From positions 1 to 52,415 of the forward strand of contig JAWLBX010000023.1 in the NCBI GenBank assembly GCA_041687435.1: a stretch of 52,415 nucleotides of DNA. Direction: 5' to 3'. Positions 7,780-18,110 of the stretch are shown here, in pieces (position 1 is the first letter of the stretch; the number at the start of each line of letters is the position of its first letter). The DNA comes from JACKII01 sp041687435 (GTDB lineage Bacteria > Pseudomonadota > Alphaproteobacteria > Bin95). A program made the position numbers and the translations under genes. The notes beneath the pieces are model-generated. The model was not told the DNA's origin, made no database searches, and was given only the letters and a program-made list of their open reading frames with translations.

Positions 7780-8661
7780 CTAGAGATCCCGTTTGAACCG
7801 ATAGTGGAAGCGCTCCTGCCCGTCTGCAGTGACGAGGCCGACGGTCGGGGCGGCAAAGTGGATCGGCAGCAGCAGGGTGCCTGTGTCCGCCACTGAGGCC
7901 AGGAAGGTCTTGCGGGAGCGGATGCCTTCTTCAGGGTTCCAGTCCGGTGCGGCGGCCCAGGCCGGCTCGCGGCACTGGATGGCATGGTGCATCATGTCGC
8001 CTGTCACGACCGCCTTTTGGCCCTGCGAGTGCAGGTTCACGCAGCAGTGGTGCGGTGAGTGGCCGGGGGTCGGTGTCAGCGTTACCAGATCGTCCAACGC
8101 ATAGTCGTCATCCACCAGCAAGGCCTGGCCGGCCTCGACGATCGGCAGGCAGTTGAACCGGAAGATGCAACCATAGGGGTCGCGGCCCTGTTTGTACTCC
8201 TCCTCCCAGATCGCGTATTCGGCCTTGTGGAAAATGTACTTGGCATTGGGGAAGGTCGGAACCCAGCGGCCGTCCTTCAGTGTCGTATTCCAGCCGGTAT
8301 GGTCGACGTGCAGATGGGTGCAGAAGACGTAGTCGATGTCCTCGAACTGGATGCCCAGCCGGAACAATTCCTCCCGCCAGCGCTCCTTGCCGGGGAAGTC
8401 GAACGGGGCCGGCAGGTCTTTGTGTTCGCCGGTGCAGGTATCGACCAGGATGGTGTGGTGAGGCGTGCGGACGACAAAGGTTTGGTAGGTCATCATCAGC
8501 AGGCCGGTGGCGGGGTCGTAGACCTCCGGCTCCATGCTGGGCACATGCGCATCGAAGGTGGCCTGATCGAAGGCCGGGAAAAAGTCGGCCGGCTTGCGCC
8601 ACGGCCCTTCGCGCTCGATGACTGCGTCGATAGTGATGTCGCCGATCCTGATCTGCCGCAT
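7780..8661 (-). CDS. MBL-fold metallohydrolase
   Basis: A 293-aa metallo-beta-lactamase-fold hydrolase with a dinuclear metal centre. The motif T-H-L-H-V-D-H at 115-121 supplies H116, H118, D120 and H121; later ligands are in TPGHSPHH and VTGDMMHH. The protein resembles the quorum-quenching lactonase/N-acyl hydrolase branch in overall layout (LVDTCTGEHKD and a long insert before HLHVDH). The ATG at 8661 has an ideal CCAGGAGGAC before it; the open frame extends much further upstream without signals. It is divergent from the dioxygenase at 8778. Substrate uncertain: a lactone would pair logically with the uronate dehydrogenase product next door. Confidence 0.84.
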   Translation of the reverse strand: MRQIRIGDITIDAVIEREGPWRKPADFFPAFDQATFDAHVPSMEPEVYDPATGLLMMTYQTFVVRTPHHTILVDTCTGEHKDLPAPFDFPGKERWREELFRLGIQFEDIDYVFCTHLHVDHTGWNTTLKDGRWVPTFPNAKYIFHKAEYAIWEEEYKQGRDPYGCIFRFNCLPIVEAGQALLVDDDYALDDLVTLTPTPGHSPHHCCVNLHSQGQKAVVTGDMMHHAIQCREPAWAAAPDWNPEEGIRSRKTFLASVADTGTLLLPIHFAAPTVGLVTADGQERFHYRFKRDL

Positions 8662-8777
8662 GGCTTGGGAGTCCTCCTGGTTGGTTTCCCGCAGTCTAGC
8701 CAGCGTCGGAGCGTTGCGCCAATGGCCTCGCGCAGTGGGATGCGCTATTTTCATCCTGGCATTCAGGGAGATTTGCC

Positions 8778-9842
8778 ATGGCTGACTTTCAAAAGTTTTC
8801 CGGCGAGGCCGCTTGGTACGGTGCCGATCTTGCGAGGCGCGGCAACTGGATTCTGGAACTGGAAGACGACCAGATTGCGGAGTTGGAGCGCGCAGCGAAG
8901 CAAACGCAGGGGCGTGACATTGCCAACCTGCGCCGTCAGGACCTGCCGCTGCCGGGGCTCGACCCTGTCCTGCGGCAGGTGCGCAATGCGGTGGTCGATG
9001 GTCGCGGATTTTCGCTGATCCGTGGCTTGCCGGTCGACCGCTGGCCGAAGGACATGATCGCCCGCGCCTACTGGGCCATCGGCCTGCGTATCGGCCGGGC
9101 GGTGGTTCAAAACCCCGCGGGGCACGTTTTGGGCCATGTGAAGGATATCGGTGGCGACGCCGACAACCCAAACCAGCGCGGCTATCAATCGGCGGCCAAC
9201 CTGCCGTTCCATACCGATATCGGGGCGGAGGTGGTGGGCCTACTATGCCTGAGACCAGCCCGGTCTGGCGGGCGCTCCAGCGTCGTCAGCGCTGCAACCA
9301 TTTGGAACGAGATTGTCGACCGCCGCCCCGATCTGGCGGCGGTGCTAACCGAACCCTTCTGCCGGGACCGCCGCGGGGAGGAGGCGCCAGGGCAGAAGCC
9401 CTGGTACATGATGCCAGTGTTCATGCCGACGGGGAAGCGCATGGCGGTTTCCTATGTCCGCCGCTTTATCCATAGCTGCCAGCGGCATCCGGGCGTGCCG
9501 CGCCTGACAGACTGCCAGATTGAGGCGATGGATCTGGTCGATGACATTGCCTACAGCCCGCGGCTGAAGCTGGACATGGATTTTCGACCGGGCGACATTC
9601 AACTGGTCAATAATTTGGTCACGCTGCACACCCGCACCGAATACGAGGATTGGCCGGAGCCGGAGCGCAAGCGCCACCTCTACCGATTGTGGCTGACTGT
9701 TCCGGATGGCTGGACCCTGCCGGAGCCCCTCTACGCCCGCTACGGTTCCGACCCGGCGACCGGTCGGCCGCTTGGGATCAACCTGCCGCGCGGTGTCACG
9801 ATCAACGCGCCGCTGGACGTGACGGCAGCTTCTGCCGGCTAA
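8778..9842 (+). CDS. TauD/TfdA-family dioxygenase, second paralogue
   Basis: A 354-aa Fe(II)/2-oxoglutarate dioxygenase. Metal ligands are H145-x-D147 (FHTD) and H284 (LHTRTEYED), and an Arg-rich KRHLYRLWL follows for 2-oxoglutarate. It aligns along its whole length with the protein at 106-1176 (GHVLGHVKD, RGYQSAANLPFHTD, VGLLCL, RPDLAAVL), so the two are duplicates on opposite strands about 7.6 kb apart. AGGGAG precedes the ATG. The 115-nt gap to the divergent MBL gene must hold both promoters. The physiological substrate is unknown. Confidence 0.88.
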   Translation: MADFQKFSGEAAWYGADLARRGNWILELEDDQIAELERAAKQTQGRDIANLRRQDLPLPGLDPVLRQVRNAVVDGRGFSLIRGLPVDRWPKDMIARAYWAIGLRIGRAVVQNPAGHVLGHVKDIGGDADNPNQRGYQSAANLPFHTDIGAEVVGLLCLRPARSGGRSSVVSAATIWNEIVDRRPDLAAVLTEPFCRDRRGEEAPGQKPWYMMPVFMPTGKRMAVSYVRRFIHSCQRHPGVPRLTDCQIEAMDLVDDIAYSPRLKLDMDFRPGDIQLVNNLVTLHTRTEYEDWPEPERKRHLYRLWLTVPDGWTLPEPLYARYGSDPATGRPLGINLPRGVTINAPLDVTAASAG

Positions 9843-9849
9843 TCGCTTG

Positions 9850-9876
9850 CCGGCCGGCGGGATTGCAGCCGGCCGG
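9850..9876. terminator. Bidirectional hairpin between convergent genes
   Basis: CCGGCCGGC (9850-9858) and GCCGGCCGG (9868-9876) form a 9-bp GC stem with a 9-nt loop. It fills most of the 44-nt gap between the dioxygenase stop (9842) and the ccoS stop (9887), the expected site of a shared terminator. No clear T-tract on either side. Confidence 0.55.
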
Positions 9877-9886
9877 GAGCAATCAC

Positions 9887-10048
9887 CTATAGGTGCGGGC
9901 GTTTGTCGTGCGGATCGTCGTAAAGAATACGTTCTGCGGCGCCATCAAGATCTTCGTACTGGCCGCTGTTCAGGCTCCAAAGAAAGGCAGCGAGCCCCAG
10001 ACCGCCCAGGAGAAGGGCAATGGGAATCAAAATGATCAGGACGTTCAC
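9887..10048 (-). CDS. ccoS: cbb3 oxidase maturation protein CcoS
   Basis: A 53-aa protein with one N-terminal membrane helix (NVLIILIPIALLLGGLGLAAF), then the family-typical W-S-L-x-S-G-Q-Y-E-D-L-D-G-A-A-x-R-I-L segment and a short polar tail. CcoS is required for cofactor insertion into the cbb3 oxidase (known for the family). The start is GTG at 10048 with GGGAGGT before it, overlapping the ccoI stop as GTGA. It is too short to stand out on length alone, but the motif and its place at the end of the cco cluster make the call firm. Confidence 0.9.
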   Translation of the reverse strand: MNVLIILIPIALLLGGLGLAAFLWSLNSGQYEDLDGAAERILYDDPHDKRPHL

Positions 10049-12189
10049 GGTGCCGACCTCCCGCGCAGGCGTAGCGCGTTCATGGTGACCAATATGGATG
10101 ATGTGGACATGACTGCCGCTGCAAGCAAGGGTGTAACATAGCCCATGACTGCGAACGGTATGCTGACGGAATTGTAGAGCACGGCCAGGCCAAAATTCTC
10201 GAACACGCGGCGGCGGGCAGCCTGCGCGACCGCAATGGCCTCCGGCACGGCCGAAAGGGAGGCGCCCTGAAACACCATGTCCGCCGCCGTTTGCGAGATA
10301 TCGGCTGCCGTCGCGGGGGAGAGAGAGGCGTTGGCTGCTGCGAGGGCAGGCGCGTCGTTCAGGCCGTCGCCGACCATCAACACCCGTACACCATTGGCCT
10401 TGCAATTCTCCAGATAGGCGATCTTGTCCTTGGGGCTGAGCCGGGCATGCGCCTCGTCCACGCCAAGTTCGTCCGCCACGGCTGCCACCGGCCCCTGTTC
10501 GTCGCCAGACAAAATGGCCGTGCGCATGCCCCAGCCGCGCAGCGTATCGATGGCGGCCTTGGCGTCGGGCCGCAGGCGGTCGTGGAAGTGGAAGGCGACC
10601 GGGGTTGCGTCCGGTCGAGCCAGCCAGAGCGCCGTCTGATCCTGTTGCGGCGCATCGGTAACGCCACACCAGGCGGCGGACCCGATCTTCACATTGCCGG
10701 CCTGAATGCCGGCGCCCGCGGTTTCGAGGGCATCCGGTGCGGCGCCAATGGTTCCGAAGCGCTCCTCGGCGGCGCGGACAACTGCCTGGGACAGCGGATG
10801 CCGGCTGACCGCCGCAAGACTGGCGGCCAAGCGCAGATCGTCGTCGGCGATGCTTTCGGGGGCGAGCAGCGACGGCTGGCCAAAGGTTAGGGTGCCGGTC
10901 TTGTCGAACACGACCCGGTCGATTTCGGCGAACCGCTCCAGCGCGGCGCCGGTTTTCACCAGTACGCCACGGCGCATCAGCCGCCCGGCAGCCACCACCT
11001 GAACGGCTGGCACGGCAAGGCCCAGGGCACAGGGACAGGTGATGATCAGCACGGCAATGGCCGTCATCAGCGATTGTTCCACCCCGGCGCCGTAGATCAT
11101 CCAGCCGGCAAAGGTGGCGGCACCCAGGGTATGAACCAGGGGCGCATAGATTTTCGCAGCCCGGTCGGCCAGCCGCACGAACCGGGCGCGGCCCTGTTGC
11201 GCGTTTTCCATCAGCCGGGCGATTTCCGCCAGCAGGCTGTCGTCTGCCATGGATATGGCGTCGATCGTGACCGCCCCGCCTAGGTTTACGCAGCCAGCAT
11301 AGACTGTGTCGCCTGCTTTGGCGGCGGCCGGCATGGTCTCGCCGGTGACCAGGGCGGTGTCGAGCTGGGTAGAGCCTTCCAGAATACGGCCATCCACCGG
11401 AATTTTCTCGCCGCTGGCCACAAGTACCCGGTCGCCGACCGCAACCTCGCCCGCGGGAATGCGGTGATGAGCGCCGGTCTCTTGGTCGATCACCGTCGCC
11501 TCGGTGGCGGAAAGGGCCAGCAGGTTGCCGGCGGCCTCGCGCGCCTTGCCCCGCACGCGCGCATCCAGAAACCGGCCGATCAGCAGGAAGAACAGGAGCA
11601 TGACGGCGGCATCGAAATAGGCTTCCTCTGCGCCCGTCCAGGTCTGCCAGAGCGACATGCCGGTGGCCAGCAGTACGGCAAGGCTGATCGGTACATCCAT
11701 GTTCAGACGCCGGACCCTCAGCGCGCTCCAGGCGGAGCGGAAGAAGGGGCGGCCGGAATAGGCAACGGTCGGCAGGGCGATGGCAGCGGCGATCCAGTGG
11801 AACAGATCGCGGGTTACGGATTCCATGTCACCGGCAAGCCCCGCCCAGACGCCGACCATCAGCAGCATGATGTTAGCAGCGGCGAATCCGGCCACGCTCA
11901 GGCTGCGCAGCAACAGCCGCTGTTCACTGTCAGCAGCGTCCAATCCGCCGTCGAAGCGGGCGGCCTGAAAGCCGGTGCTGGCCAGGGCTTTTACCAGGCC
12001 CTGCACATCGATCCGGGCCGGGTCGAAGCGCACGCGCACCCGTTTGGTGGTCAGGTTGGCCCGCGCCTCAGCCACTCCGGCGGTCTCTCCGAGTGCGCGC
12101 TCAATACCGCGCACGCAGCCGCCGCAATGCATGTTGGAGACGGTGAGAACCGTCTCGCCCCAGTCCGGAGCGGTTACTGTTTCACCCAT
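10045..12189 (-). CDS. ccoI: Copper-exporting P1B-type ATPase CcoI (FixI)
   Basis: A 714-aa inner-membrane cation ATPase that supplies copper for cbb3 oxidase assembly. An N-terminal heavy-metal domain contains M-H-C-G-G-C (C22, C25). Eight membrane helices are predicted. The intramembrane metal site is C385-P-C387 (TCPCALGLAV), the phosphorylated Asp429 lies in DKTGTLT, the TGE actuator loop is at about 282-284, and GDGLNDAPAL forms the hinge. The CPC motif, operon position and length all fit CcoI/CopA2 rather than a detoxifying CopA. It overlaps ccoS by 4 nt and ccoH by 16 nt, so it is translationally coupled. Confidence 0.93.
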   Translation of the reverse strand: MGETVTAPDWGETVLTVSNMHCGGCVRGIERALGETAGVAEARANLTTKRVRVRFDPARIDVQGLVKALASTGFQAARFDGGLDAADSEQRLLLRSLSVAGFAAANIMLLMVGVWAGLAGDMESVTRDLFHWIAAAIALPTVAYSGRPFFRSAWSALRVRRLNMDVPISLAVLLATGMSLWQTWTGAEEAYFDAAVMLLFFLLIGRFLDARVRGKAREAAGNLLALSATEATVIDQETGAHHRIPAGEVAVGDRVLVASGEKIPVDGRILEGSTQLDTALVTGETMPAAAKAGDTVYAGCVNLGGAVTIDAISMADDSLLAEIARLMENAQQGRARFVRLADRAAKIYAPLVHTLGAATFAGWMIYGAGVEQSLMTAIAVLIITCPCALGLAVPAVQVVAAGRLMRRGVLVKTGAALERFAEIDRVVFDKTGTLTFGQPSLLAPESIADDDLRLAASLAAVSRHPLSQAVVRAAEERFGTIGAAPDALETAGAGIQAGNVKIGSAAWCGVTDAPQQDQTALWLARPDATPVAFHFHDRLRPDAKAAIDTLRGWGMRTAILSGDEQGPVAAVADELGVDEAHARLSPKDKIAYLENCKANGVRVLMVGDGLNDAPALAAANASLSPATAADISQTAADMVFQGASLSAVPEAIAVAQAARRRVFENFGLAVLYNSVSIPFAVMGYVTPLLAAAVMSTSSILVTMNALRLRGRSAP

Positions 12190-12653
12190 AGCCGAGCCGT
12201 AACCTTATAAGGGGGCTGATCGGGGGTATCCGGGCGCTGAACGGACAGGGAAACATCCCATTGCCCCGGCGCCAGCCCCGGCATTGCTGTGGTGTAAAGG
12301 CCGGGCCCCTGCCATGCAAAGCGGACCGGCTGGTCGAACGCATTGGTGGTCGGCCGGCCGATGCGGCCTTCGAGGGCCAGGGCGTCCACGGGCTTGCCCT
12401 GCCGGTCCAGCACCCGCACCTGCAGCGCTTCGCCCGCAAGTTTGACCTCATAGTGCCAGCCGGCGGCCTGCTGGGCATGGTAGGCATCGATGGTTTCGTT
12501 GTATTGGAGGCCTTTGCGGTACGGGTCTTCGGTCCAAAGCCCGGTAAAAGTATCGGTCGCTACGACGACGAACACGATGTTGACGGCGAACACCACGGCG
12601 AAAAATGCAATCAGCCCGAACAGGACATGGCGGCCGTCGATCTGTCGGATCAT
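12174..12653 (-). CDS. ccoH: cbb3 oxidase assembly protein CcoH (FixH)
   Basis: A 159-aa membrane protein. One N-terminal transmembrane helix (about 9-32, rich in Phe/Val) is followed by the FixH hallmark of an aromatic/Tyr-rich loop, DPYRKGLQYNETIDAYHAQQ, and a periplasmic beta domain ending GQWDVSLSVQR. FixH is needed for stable assembly of the oxidase. The ATG at 12653 begins one base after the ccoG stop, and the 3' end overlaps ccoI by 16 nt. The placement ccoG-ccoH-ccoI-ccoS is the standard order. Confidence 0.9.
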   Translation of the reverse strand: MIRQIDGRHVLFGLIAFFAVVFAVNIVFVVVATDTFTGLWTEDPYRKGLQYNETIDAYHAQQAAGWHYEVKLAGEALQVRVLDRQGKPVDALALEGRIGRPTTNAFDQPVRFAWQGPGLYTTAMPGLAPGQWDVSLSVQRPDTPDQPPYKVTARLWVKQ

Positions 12654-12654
12654 G

Positions 12655-14145
12655 TCAGCGGCTTTCCGGCAATCGGAAGGTGGTGGAGTTGCGCACCCGG
12701 TTTTCCCCGTTGGCGCTGGTGGCGGTGAATTGGATATCCAGGACGCTGTCGCCGGCCTCCATAGCCGCCTCGACCGCGGGGGGCGGCAGTATCACGAATG
12801 CGCGCACCCGGGTGAGGTCGTCGGGGTCCAGGGTGAAACGGTCGGCCGGCTGGTCCTGAAGCAAAACGGTGGCTTCCGGTTGTCCTTCAATGCCGATTTG
12901 AACATCCATCGGCTGGTGGGTCTTGTTCAGAACATGCAGCGTGTAACCGTTACGCACGCTGCCATCGGCCAGAGTGACGAACAGGGGGTTGCGGTCGCGC
13001 AGAACGTTGACCTCCAGTTCGGAGCGCAACAGCAGCGCGATCAGCATGGCCAAGCTGACGGCCGTAATCAGGCTTACATAAATGATGGTGCGTGGGCGGA
13101 TCAGGCGAGGCCGGCCGGCTTTCTCCGGGTGGCCTTGCTGCGCGGCTTCCAGGCCGCGGAAACTGTCATAAGCGATCAGGTTCGGCGGCCGGCCGACCTT
13201 GCCCATAACCTCGTTGCAGGCGTCGATGCACAGCGCGCAGTTGATGCATTCCAATTGCGGGCCTTCGCGGATGTCGATGCCCATCGGGCAGACGACGACG
13301 CACTGCTTGCAATCGATGCAGTCGCCGCGGCCCTCCCAGCTTTCTTCCCGCCGCTTATGCCCGCGCGGCTCCCCCCGCCAATCGCGGTAGGAAACCATCA
13401 GGCTCTCATCGTCGATCATGGCGCCTTGGATGCGCGGCCAGGGACACATGTAGGTGCAGACCTGCTCCCGCGCCAAGCCACCCAGCAGGTAGGTCGTTGC
13501 GGTCAAGATTGCGATGGTGGTGTAGGCAACGATCGGGGCATCGCCCGTCACCAGATCGACCGCCAGGGTTGGCGCGTCGCCAAAATAGAACACCCAGGCG
13601 CCGCCAGTCAGCATCGCGATCAGCAGCCAGAGGCCGTGTTTGGTAACGCGCTTGCGCAGCTTGGATGCATCCATCGGCGCCTTATCCAGGCGCAGCCGGG
13701 CTGCGCGATCGCCTTCCACCCACCGTTCGACCACTAGCATCAGGTCGGTCCAGACTGTTTGCGGGCAGGTATAGCCGCACCACACCCGCCCCGCGACCGA
13801 GGTGGCCAGGAACAGGATGAGAGCAGCGAGGATCAGCAGGCCGGCAACGAAGTAAAACTCCTGCGGCCAGATCTCCAGGAAGAAGAAGAAAAAGCGGCGT
13901 TCCGGGATGTCGATCAGCACCGCCTGGTCCGGCAGGTGCGGACCGCGGTCCCAGCGCAGCCACGGCACCCCATAATAGATGCCGAGCGTGACCGCCATGA
14001 CGATCCACTTGATCTGGCGGAAGGTACCGCGCGCGCGTTTCGGGTGGATTTTTTGCCGCCCGACGTAGAGTTCGCGCTGATCCTTGGCGTTGACCGCCTC
14101 AACGTCAGCCCGTTCAACAGAGTCCGTTTGGTATGTATCGAGCAC
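12655..14145 (-). CDS. ccoG: cytochrome c oxidase accessory protein CcoG (FixG/RdxA)
   Basis: A 496-aa membrane-bound iron-sulfur protein implicated in copper reduction during cbb3 maturation. Two 4Fe-4S ferredoxin motifs are plain: C276, C279, C282, C286 and C300, C303, C306, C310. Additional Cys pairs in membrane segments (WCGYTCPQ about 122-129; CTYMCPWPR about 230-238) are typical of the NapH/CcoG fold. Five to six helices precede a C-terminal periplasmic Ig-like domain (about 350-496). It lies 15 nt after ccoP. Confidence 0.94.
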   Translation of the reverse strand: MLDTYQTDSVERADVEAVNAKDQRELYVGRQKIHPKRARGTFRQIKWIVMAVTLGIYYGVPWLRWDRGPHLPDQAVLIDIPERRFFFFFLEIWPQEFYFVAGLLILAALILFLATSVAGRVWCGYTCPQTVWTDLMLVVERWVEGDRAARLRLDKAPMDASKLRKRVTKHGLWLLIAMLTGGAWVFYFGDAPTLAVDLVTGDAPIVAYTTIAILTATTYLLGGLAREQVCTYMCPWPRIQGAMIDDESLMVSYRDWRGEPRGHKRREESWEGRGDCIDCKQCVVVCPMGIDIREGPQLECINCALCIDACNEVMGKVGRPPNLIAYDSFRGLEAAQQGHPEKAGRPRLIRPRTIIYVSLITAVSLAMLIALLLRSELEVNVLRDRNPLFVTLADGSVRNGYTLHVLNKTHQPMDVQIGIEGQPEATVLLQDQPADRFTLDPDDLTRVRAFVILPPPAVEAAMEAGDSVLDIQFTATSANGENRVRNSTTFRLPESR

Positions 14146-14160
14146 GCGCGCGCCGCCCTT

Positions 14161-15030
14161 CTACTCGCCGCCGCCCAGCGAGTGTACGTAGATGGCAAGT
14201 TGTTTGATGGTGACGGGGTCGAGCCGGGTTTCCCACGCCGGCATGACGCCTGCGCGGCCGTTGTAGACCGTCTCATAGATGGCTTCGCGCGAACTGCCAT
14301 ACAGCCAAATGACGTCCGTCAGGTTCGGTGCCCCCAGTTCCTGATTGCCGACGCCGCCCTCGCCATGGCAGGCAACGCAGTTCTCCTCGAAAACCGTGGC
14401 GCCCCGCTCTGCCGCCGTTGCGTCATGATCCTGATCCGAAAGCGCCAAAACGTATTCGGTTACGTCATTGATCTGGGCGCGATCCAGGATCTGGAGGCGG
14501 CCAAACGCCATCATGTCGTTCAGGCGGGTATTGTCGTTTTCGGCCCGAATGCCATAAAGCAGCGTCGTATGGATCGCCTCCAGCGAACCGCCCCATAGCC
14601 AGGCATCATCGTTCAGGTTCGGGTAGCCGACAAAGCCCTGCGCGCCTGTGCCGTGACAGGGCGCACAGTTGTCGCCGAACGCCGCCTGACCGCCGGCCAC
14701 GGCAAACCGCATCAGCTCGGGATCGGCCTGGATTGCCTCCAGGCTTTTTTCCGCAATCTGATCGTGCCAATGGCTTTTTGCCTCCTGCGCCGCGGCAATC
14801 TGCTGGGCCACGCTTTCCCGCTGCGAGTAGCCGAGAAGGCCGCGGGTATAGTCGTTGACCAAAGGGATCGAAGGATAAAAGAAGTAATATCCAATCGACC
14901 AGATGATGCATGCATAGAAAGTATAGAGCCACCATTTCGGCAGCGGCCGGTTCAGTTCTTCGATGCCGTCCCACTCATGCCCAGTGGTTTCGTAGCCGGT
15001 AACATCGTCTGTGCGCTTATTATCAGCCAC
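14161..15030 (-). CDS. ccoP: cbb3 oxidase subunit III, diheme cytochrome c CcoP
   Basis: A 289-aa membrane-anchored diheme c-type cytochrome that passes electrons to CcoO/CcoN. An N-terminal FixP region (GHEWDGIEELNRPLPKWW) precedes one or two helices. Heme motifs are CAPCH (122-126) and CVACH (218-222); axial Met candidates follow. The start is taken as GTG at 15030 because GGAGG sits five bases upstream and it overlaps the ccoQ stop by 8 nt; ATGs further upstream lie inside ccoQ and would add a non-conserved tail. Confidence 0.92.
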   Translation of the reverse strand: MADNKRTDDVTGYETTGHEWDGIEELNRPLPKWWLYTFYACIIWSIGYYFFYPSIPLVNDYTRGLLGYSQRESVAQQIAAAQEAKSHWHDQIAEKSLEAIQADPELMRFAVAGGQAAFGDNCAPCHGTGAQGFVGYPNLNDDAWLWGGSLEAIHTTLLYGIRAENDNTRLNDMMAFGRLQILDRAQINDVTEYVLALSDQDHDATAAERGATVFEENCVACHGEGGVGNQELGAPNLTDVIWLYGSSREAIYETVYNGRAGVMPAWETRLDPVTIKQLAIYVHSLGGGE

Positions 15031-15229
15031 GGCAGCCTCCACGGGTGAGTTTCTCATCCTTGACATCGTCATTAATATCGTCGTCGTCATTCAATGGAAT
15101 GTGGGCGGCATGGTCGAACTTCGACTTATTCCTCGGCCATAGCGCGTAGACGAGAACGCCGGCAAATAGGCTGACGAAGATGATCAGCCCCAGCGTACCG
15201 CTGAATGCCCGTAAGCTTTCGTAATCCAT
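15023..15229 (-). CDS. ccoQ: cbb3 oxidase subunit CcoQ (FixQ)
   Basis: A 68-aa single-span protein: a short cytoplasmic start (MDYESLRAFSG), a helix (TLGLIIFVSLFAGVLVYALWP), then RNKSKFDHAAHIPL. CcoQ helps stabilise the oxidase complex. The C-terminal tail is unusually acidic, with a run of Asp residues from GAC repeats (NDDDDINDD), which makes it somewhat longer than a minimal CcoQ. It lies between ccoO (12-nt gap) and ccoP (8-nt overlap). Confidence 0.9.
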   Translation of the reverse strand: MDYESLRAFSGTLGLIIFVSLFAGVLVYALWPRNKSKFDHAAHIPLNDDDDINDDVKDEKLTRGGCRG

Positions 15230-15241
15230 GATTACCTCTCC

Positions 15242-15970
15242 CTAGCGCGCGTTCGCTTCGGCGTCGTAATCGGCGAATTCGACCAATGTGCCCAGCATCT
15301 GGAGATAGGCGACCAGGGCGTCCATCTCGGTTAGCTTGTCCGGATTTCCGTCGAATATGCGGACCTGAGCCTTGGGGTAGCGGTCCTGCAGGTCCCCCAC
15401 ACCATCCGCATCCGGATTTGCCTGTGCGCGCATATCCGCCAGCGCATTTTCGATCATGGCGTCGTCATAGGGCACACCGACCGCGCGGTTCGCTTCCAAC
15501 TGCTGGCGGATCAGTTTGGTTTCCACCCGGTTTTCGGCCAGCCAGGGGTAGCCCGGCATGATCGACTCGGGCACAACCGCCCGCGGGTTCTTCAGGTGGA
15601 GGACATGCCATTCATCCGAATACTTGCCGCCGACGCGGGCCAGATCCGGGCCTGTGCGCTTCGAACCCCATTGAAACGGATGGTCGTACATACTTTCCGC
15701 CGCCAGACTGTAGTGTCCGTAGCGCTCCACCTCATCGCGCAACGCACGAACCATTTGGCTGTGACACGTGTAGCAGCCTTCCCTGACGTAGATATCGCGC
15801 CCGGCCAGTTCCAGCGGGGTATAGGGCCGCATGCCCTGCACCTTTTCGATCGTGCTCTTCAGATAGAACAGCGGGACGATCTCGACGATGCCGCCAATGG
15901 CTACGACCACCAGCACGCACACGGTGAGAAGGAGCGAGTTTCGCTCCAGAAAAGCGTGTTTCTCGAACAT
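15242..15970 (-). CDS. ccoO: cbb3 oxidase subunit II, monoheme cytochrome c CcoO
   Basis: A 242-aa membrane-anchored cytochrome c. The N-terminal helix (SLLLTVCVLVVVAIGGIVEI) is followed by a periplasmic domain with heme motif C66-Y-T-C69-H70. Family blocks EGCYTCHSQMVR, HPFQWGSKRTGPDLARVGGKY and PGYPWL are all present. It accepts electrons from CcoP and delivers them to CcoN. Located 6 nt after ccoN in the operon. Confidence 0.95.
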   Translation of the reverse strand: MFEKHAFLERNSLLLTVCVLVVVAIGGIVEIVPLFYLKSTIEKVQGMRPYTPLELAGRDIYVREGCYTCHSQMVRALRDEVERYGHYSLAAESMYDHPFQWGSKRTGPDLARVGGKYSDEWHVLHLKNPRAVVPESIMPGYPWLAENRVETKLIRQQLEANRAVGVPYDDAMIENALADMRAQANPDADGVGDLQDRYPKAQVRIFDGNPDKLTEMDALVAYLQMLGTLVEFADYDAEANAR

Positions 15971-15976
15971 GTGCGC

Positions 15977-17641
<1,665 letters not shown>

Positions 17642-17674
17642 ATGCGCCTCCACTGGCTTGGAACATTCAGAAAA

Positions 17675-17716
17675 ACAGTATGGGGGTGTTGCACACTTCA
17701 GCTTGACCTATATCAA
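17675..17716 (-). promoter_or_regulatory. FNR/FixK-dependent promoter of the cco operon
   Basis: Read on the minus strand, 17716-17703 is TTGAT-ATAG-GTCAA, a near-perfect FNR/FixK dyad. A -10-like TACTGT lies at 17680-17675, whose key T, A and final T fall exactly where a class II promoter places them. The predicted start near 17668 leaves a 27-nt leader to the ccoN ATG. Control of cco operons by FNR/FixK at low oxygen is well established; this instance is inferred. Confidence 0.75.
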
Positions 17717-18034
17717 GAAAGGCGTTGCACCTTTGGTCGCAAGCGGTCAATAGGGCGTTGGAATTTCAATTTTGTGCTTGGGGTGCGATCTCGGGTGCCG
17801 GTGGATGACCGCCGGCGGTACATAATCAGTGCGTGCCGTAATGAATTCTTAAAATTCACATGCTAATCAATCTTTTACCGGGTTTTGACAAATAATCGCT
17901 AAGGTTGTGCTGGTCCCTGCAAGGCAATTTTCGGGCAGGCAGCCATGCCTGGGCTGGCGTATATCTGCCGTTCCGTCTCCTTTTCGCTCATTGATTATGA
18001 AATATAGACACGAGTATTGTGGGTAATTTACAAG

Positions 18035-18060
18035 AAATTTTCCAATAAATTTGAAAATTT
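18035..18060. promoter_or_regulatory. AT-rich dyad, candidate activator site
   Basis: AAATTTTC (18035-18042) and GAAAATTT (18053-18060) are perfect 8-bp inverted arms with a 10-nt spacer. They lie about 35 nt upstream of the -24/-12-like element at 18095. The position would suit an upstream activating site for a sigma-54 activator such as the PrsR encoded nearby, although such sites are often further upstream. This is inference. Confidence 0.4.
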
Positions 18061-18094
18061 TACGGTAAAAGTAATACATATTTAGGAACAAATA

Positions 18095-18110
18095 TGGCAG
18101 ATTTGTCGCA
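18095..18110 (+). promoter_or_regulatory. Sigma-54-like -24/-12 element
   Basis: TGGCAG-ATTTG-TCGCA carries the invariant GG and GC of sigma-54 promoters at the required 10-nt separation, with two deviations from TGGCAC-N5-TTGCA. The predicted start would be near 18122, about 150 nt before the sugar-transferase start codon. The cluster behind it encodes a sigma-54 activator (PrsR), so autoregulation is plausible. Confidence 0.5.

Noticed and set aside
12490..13737. 415-codon plus-strand frame opposite ccoG/ccoH
   Set aside because: Shadow of the iron-sulfur protein gene, no start signal.
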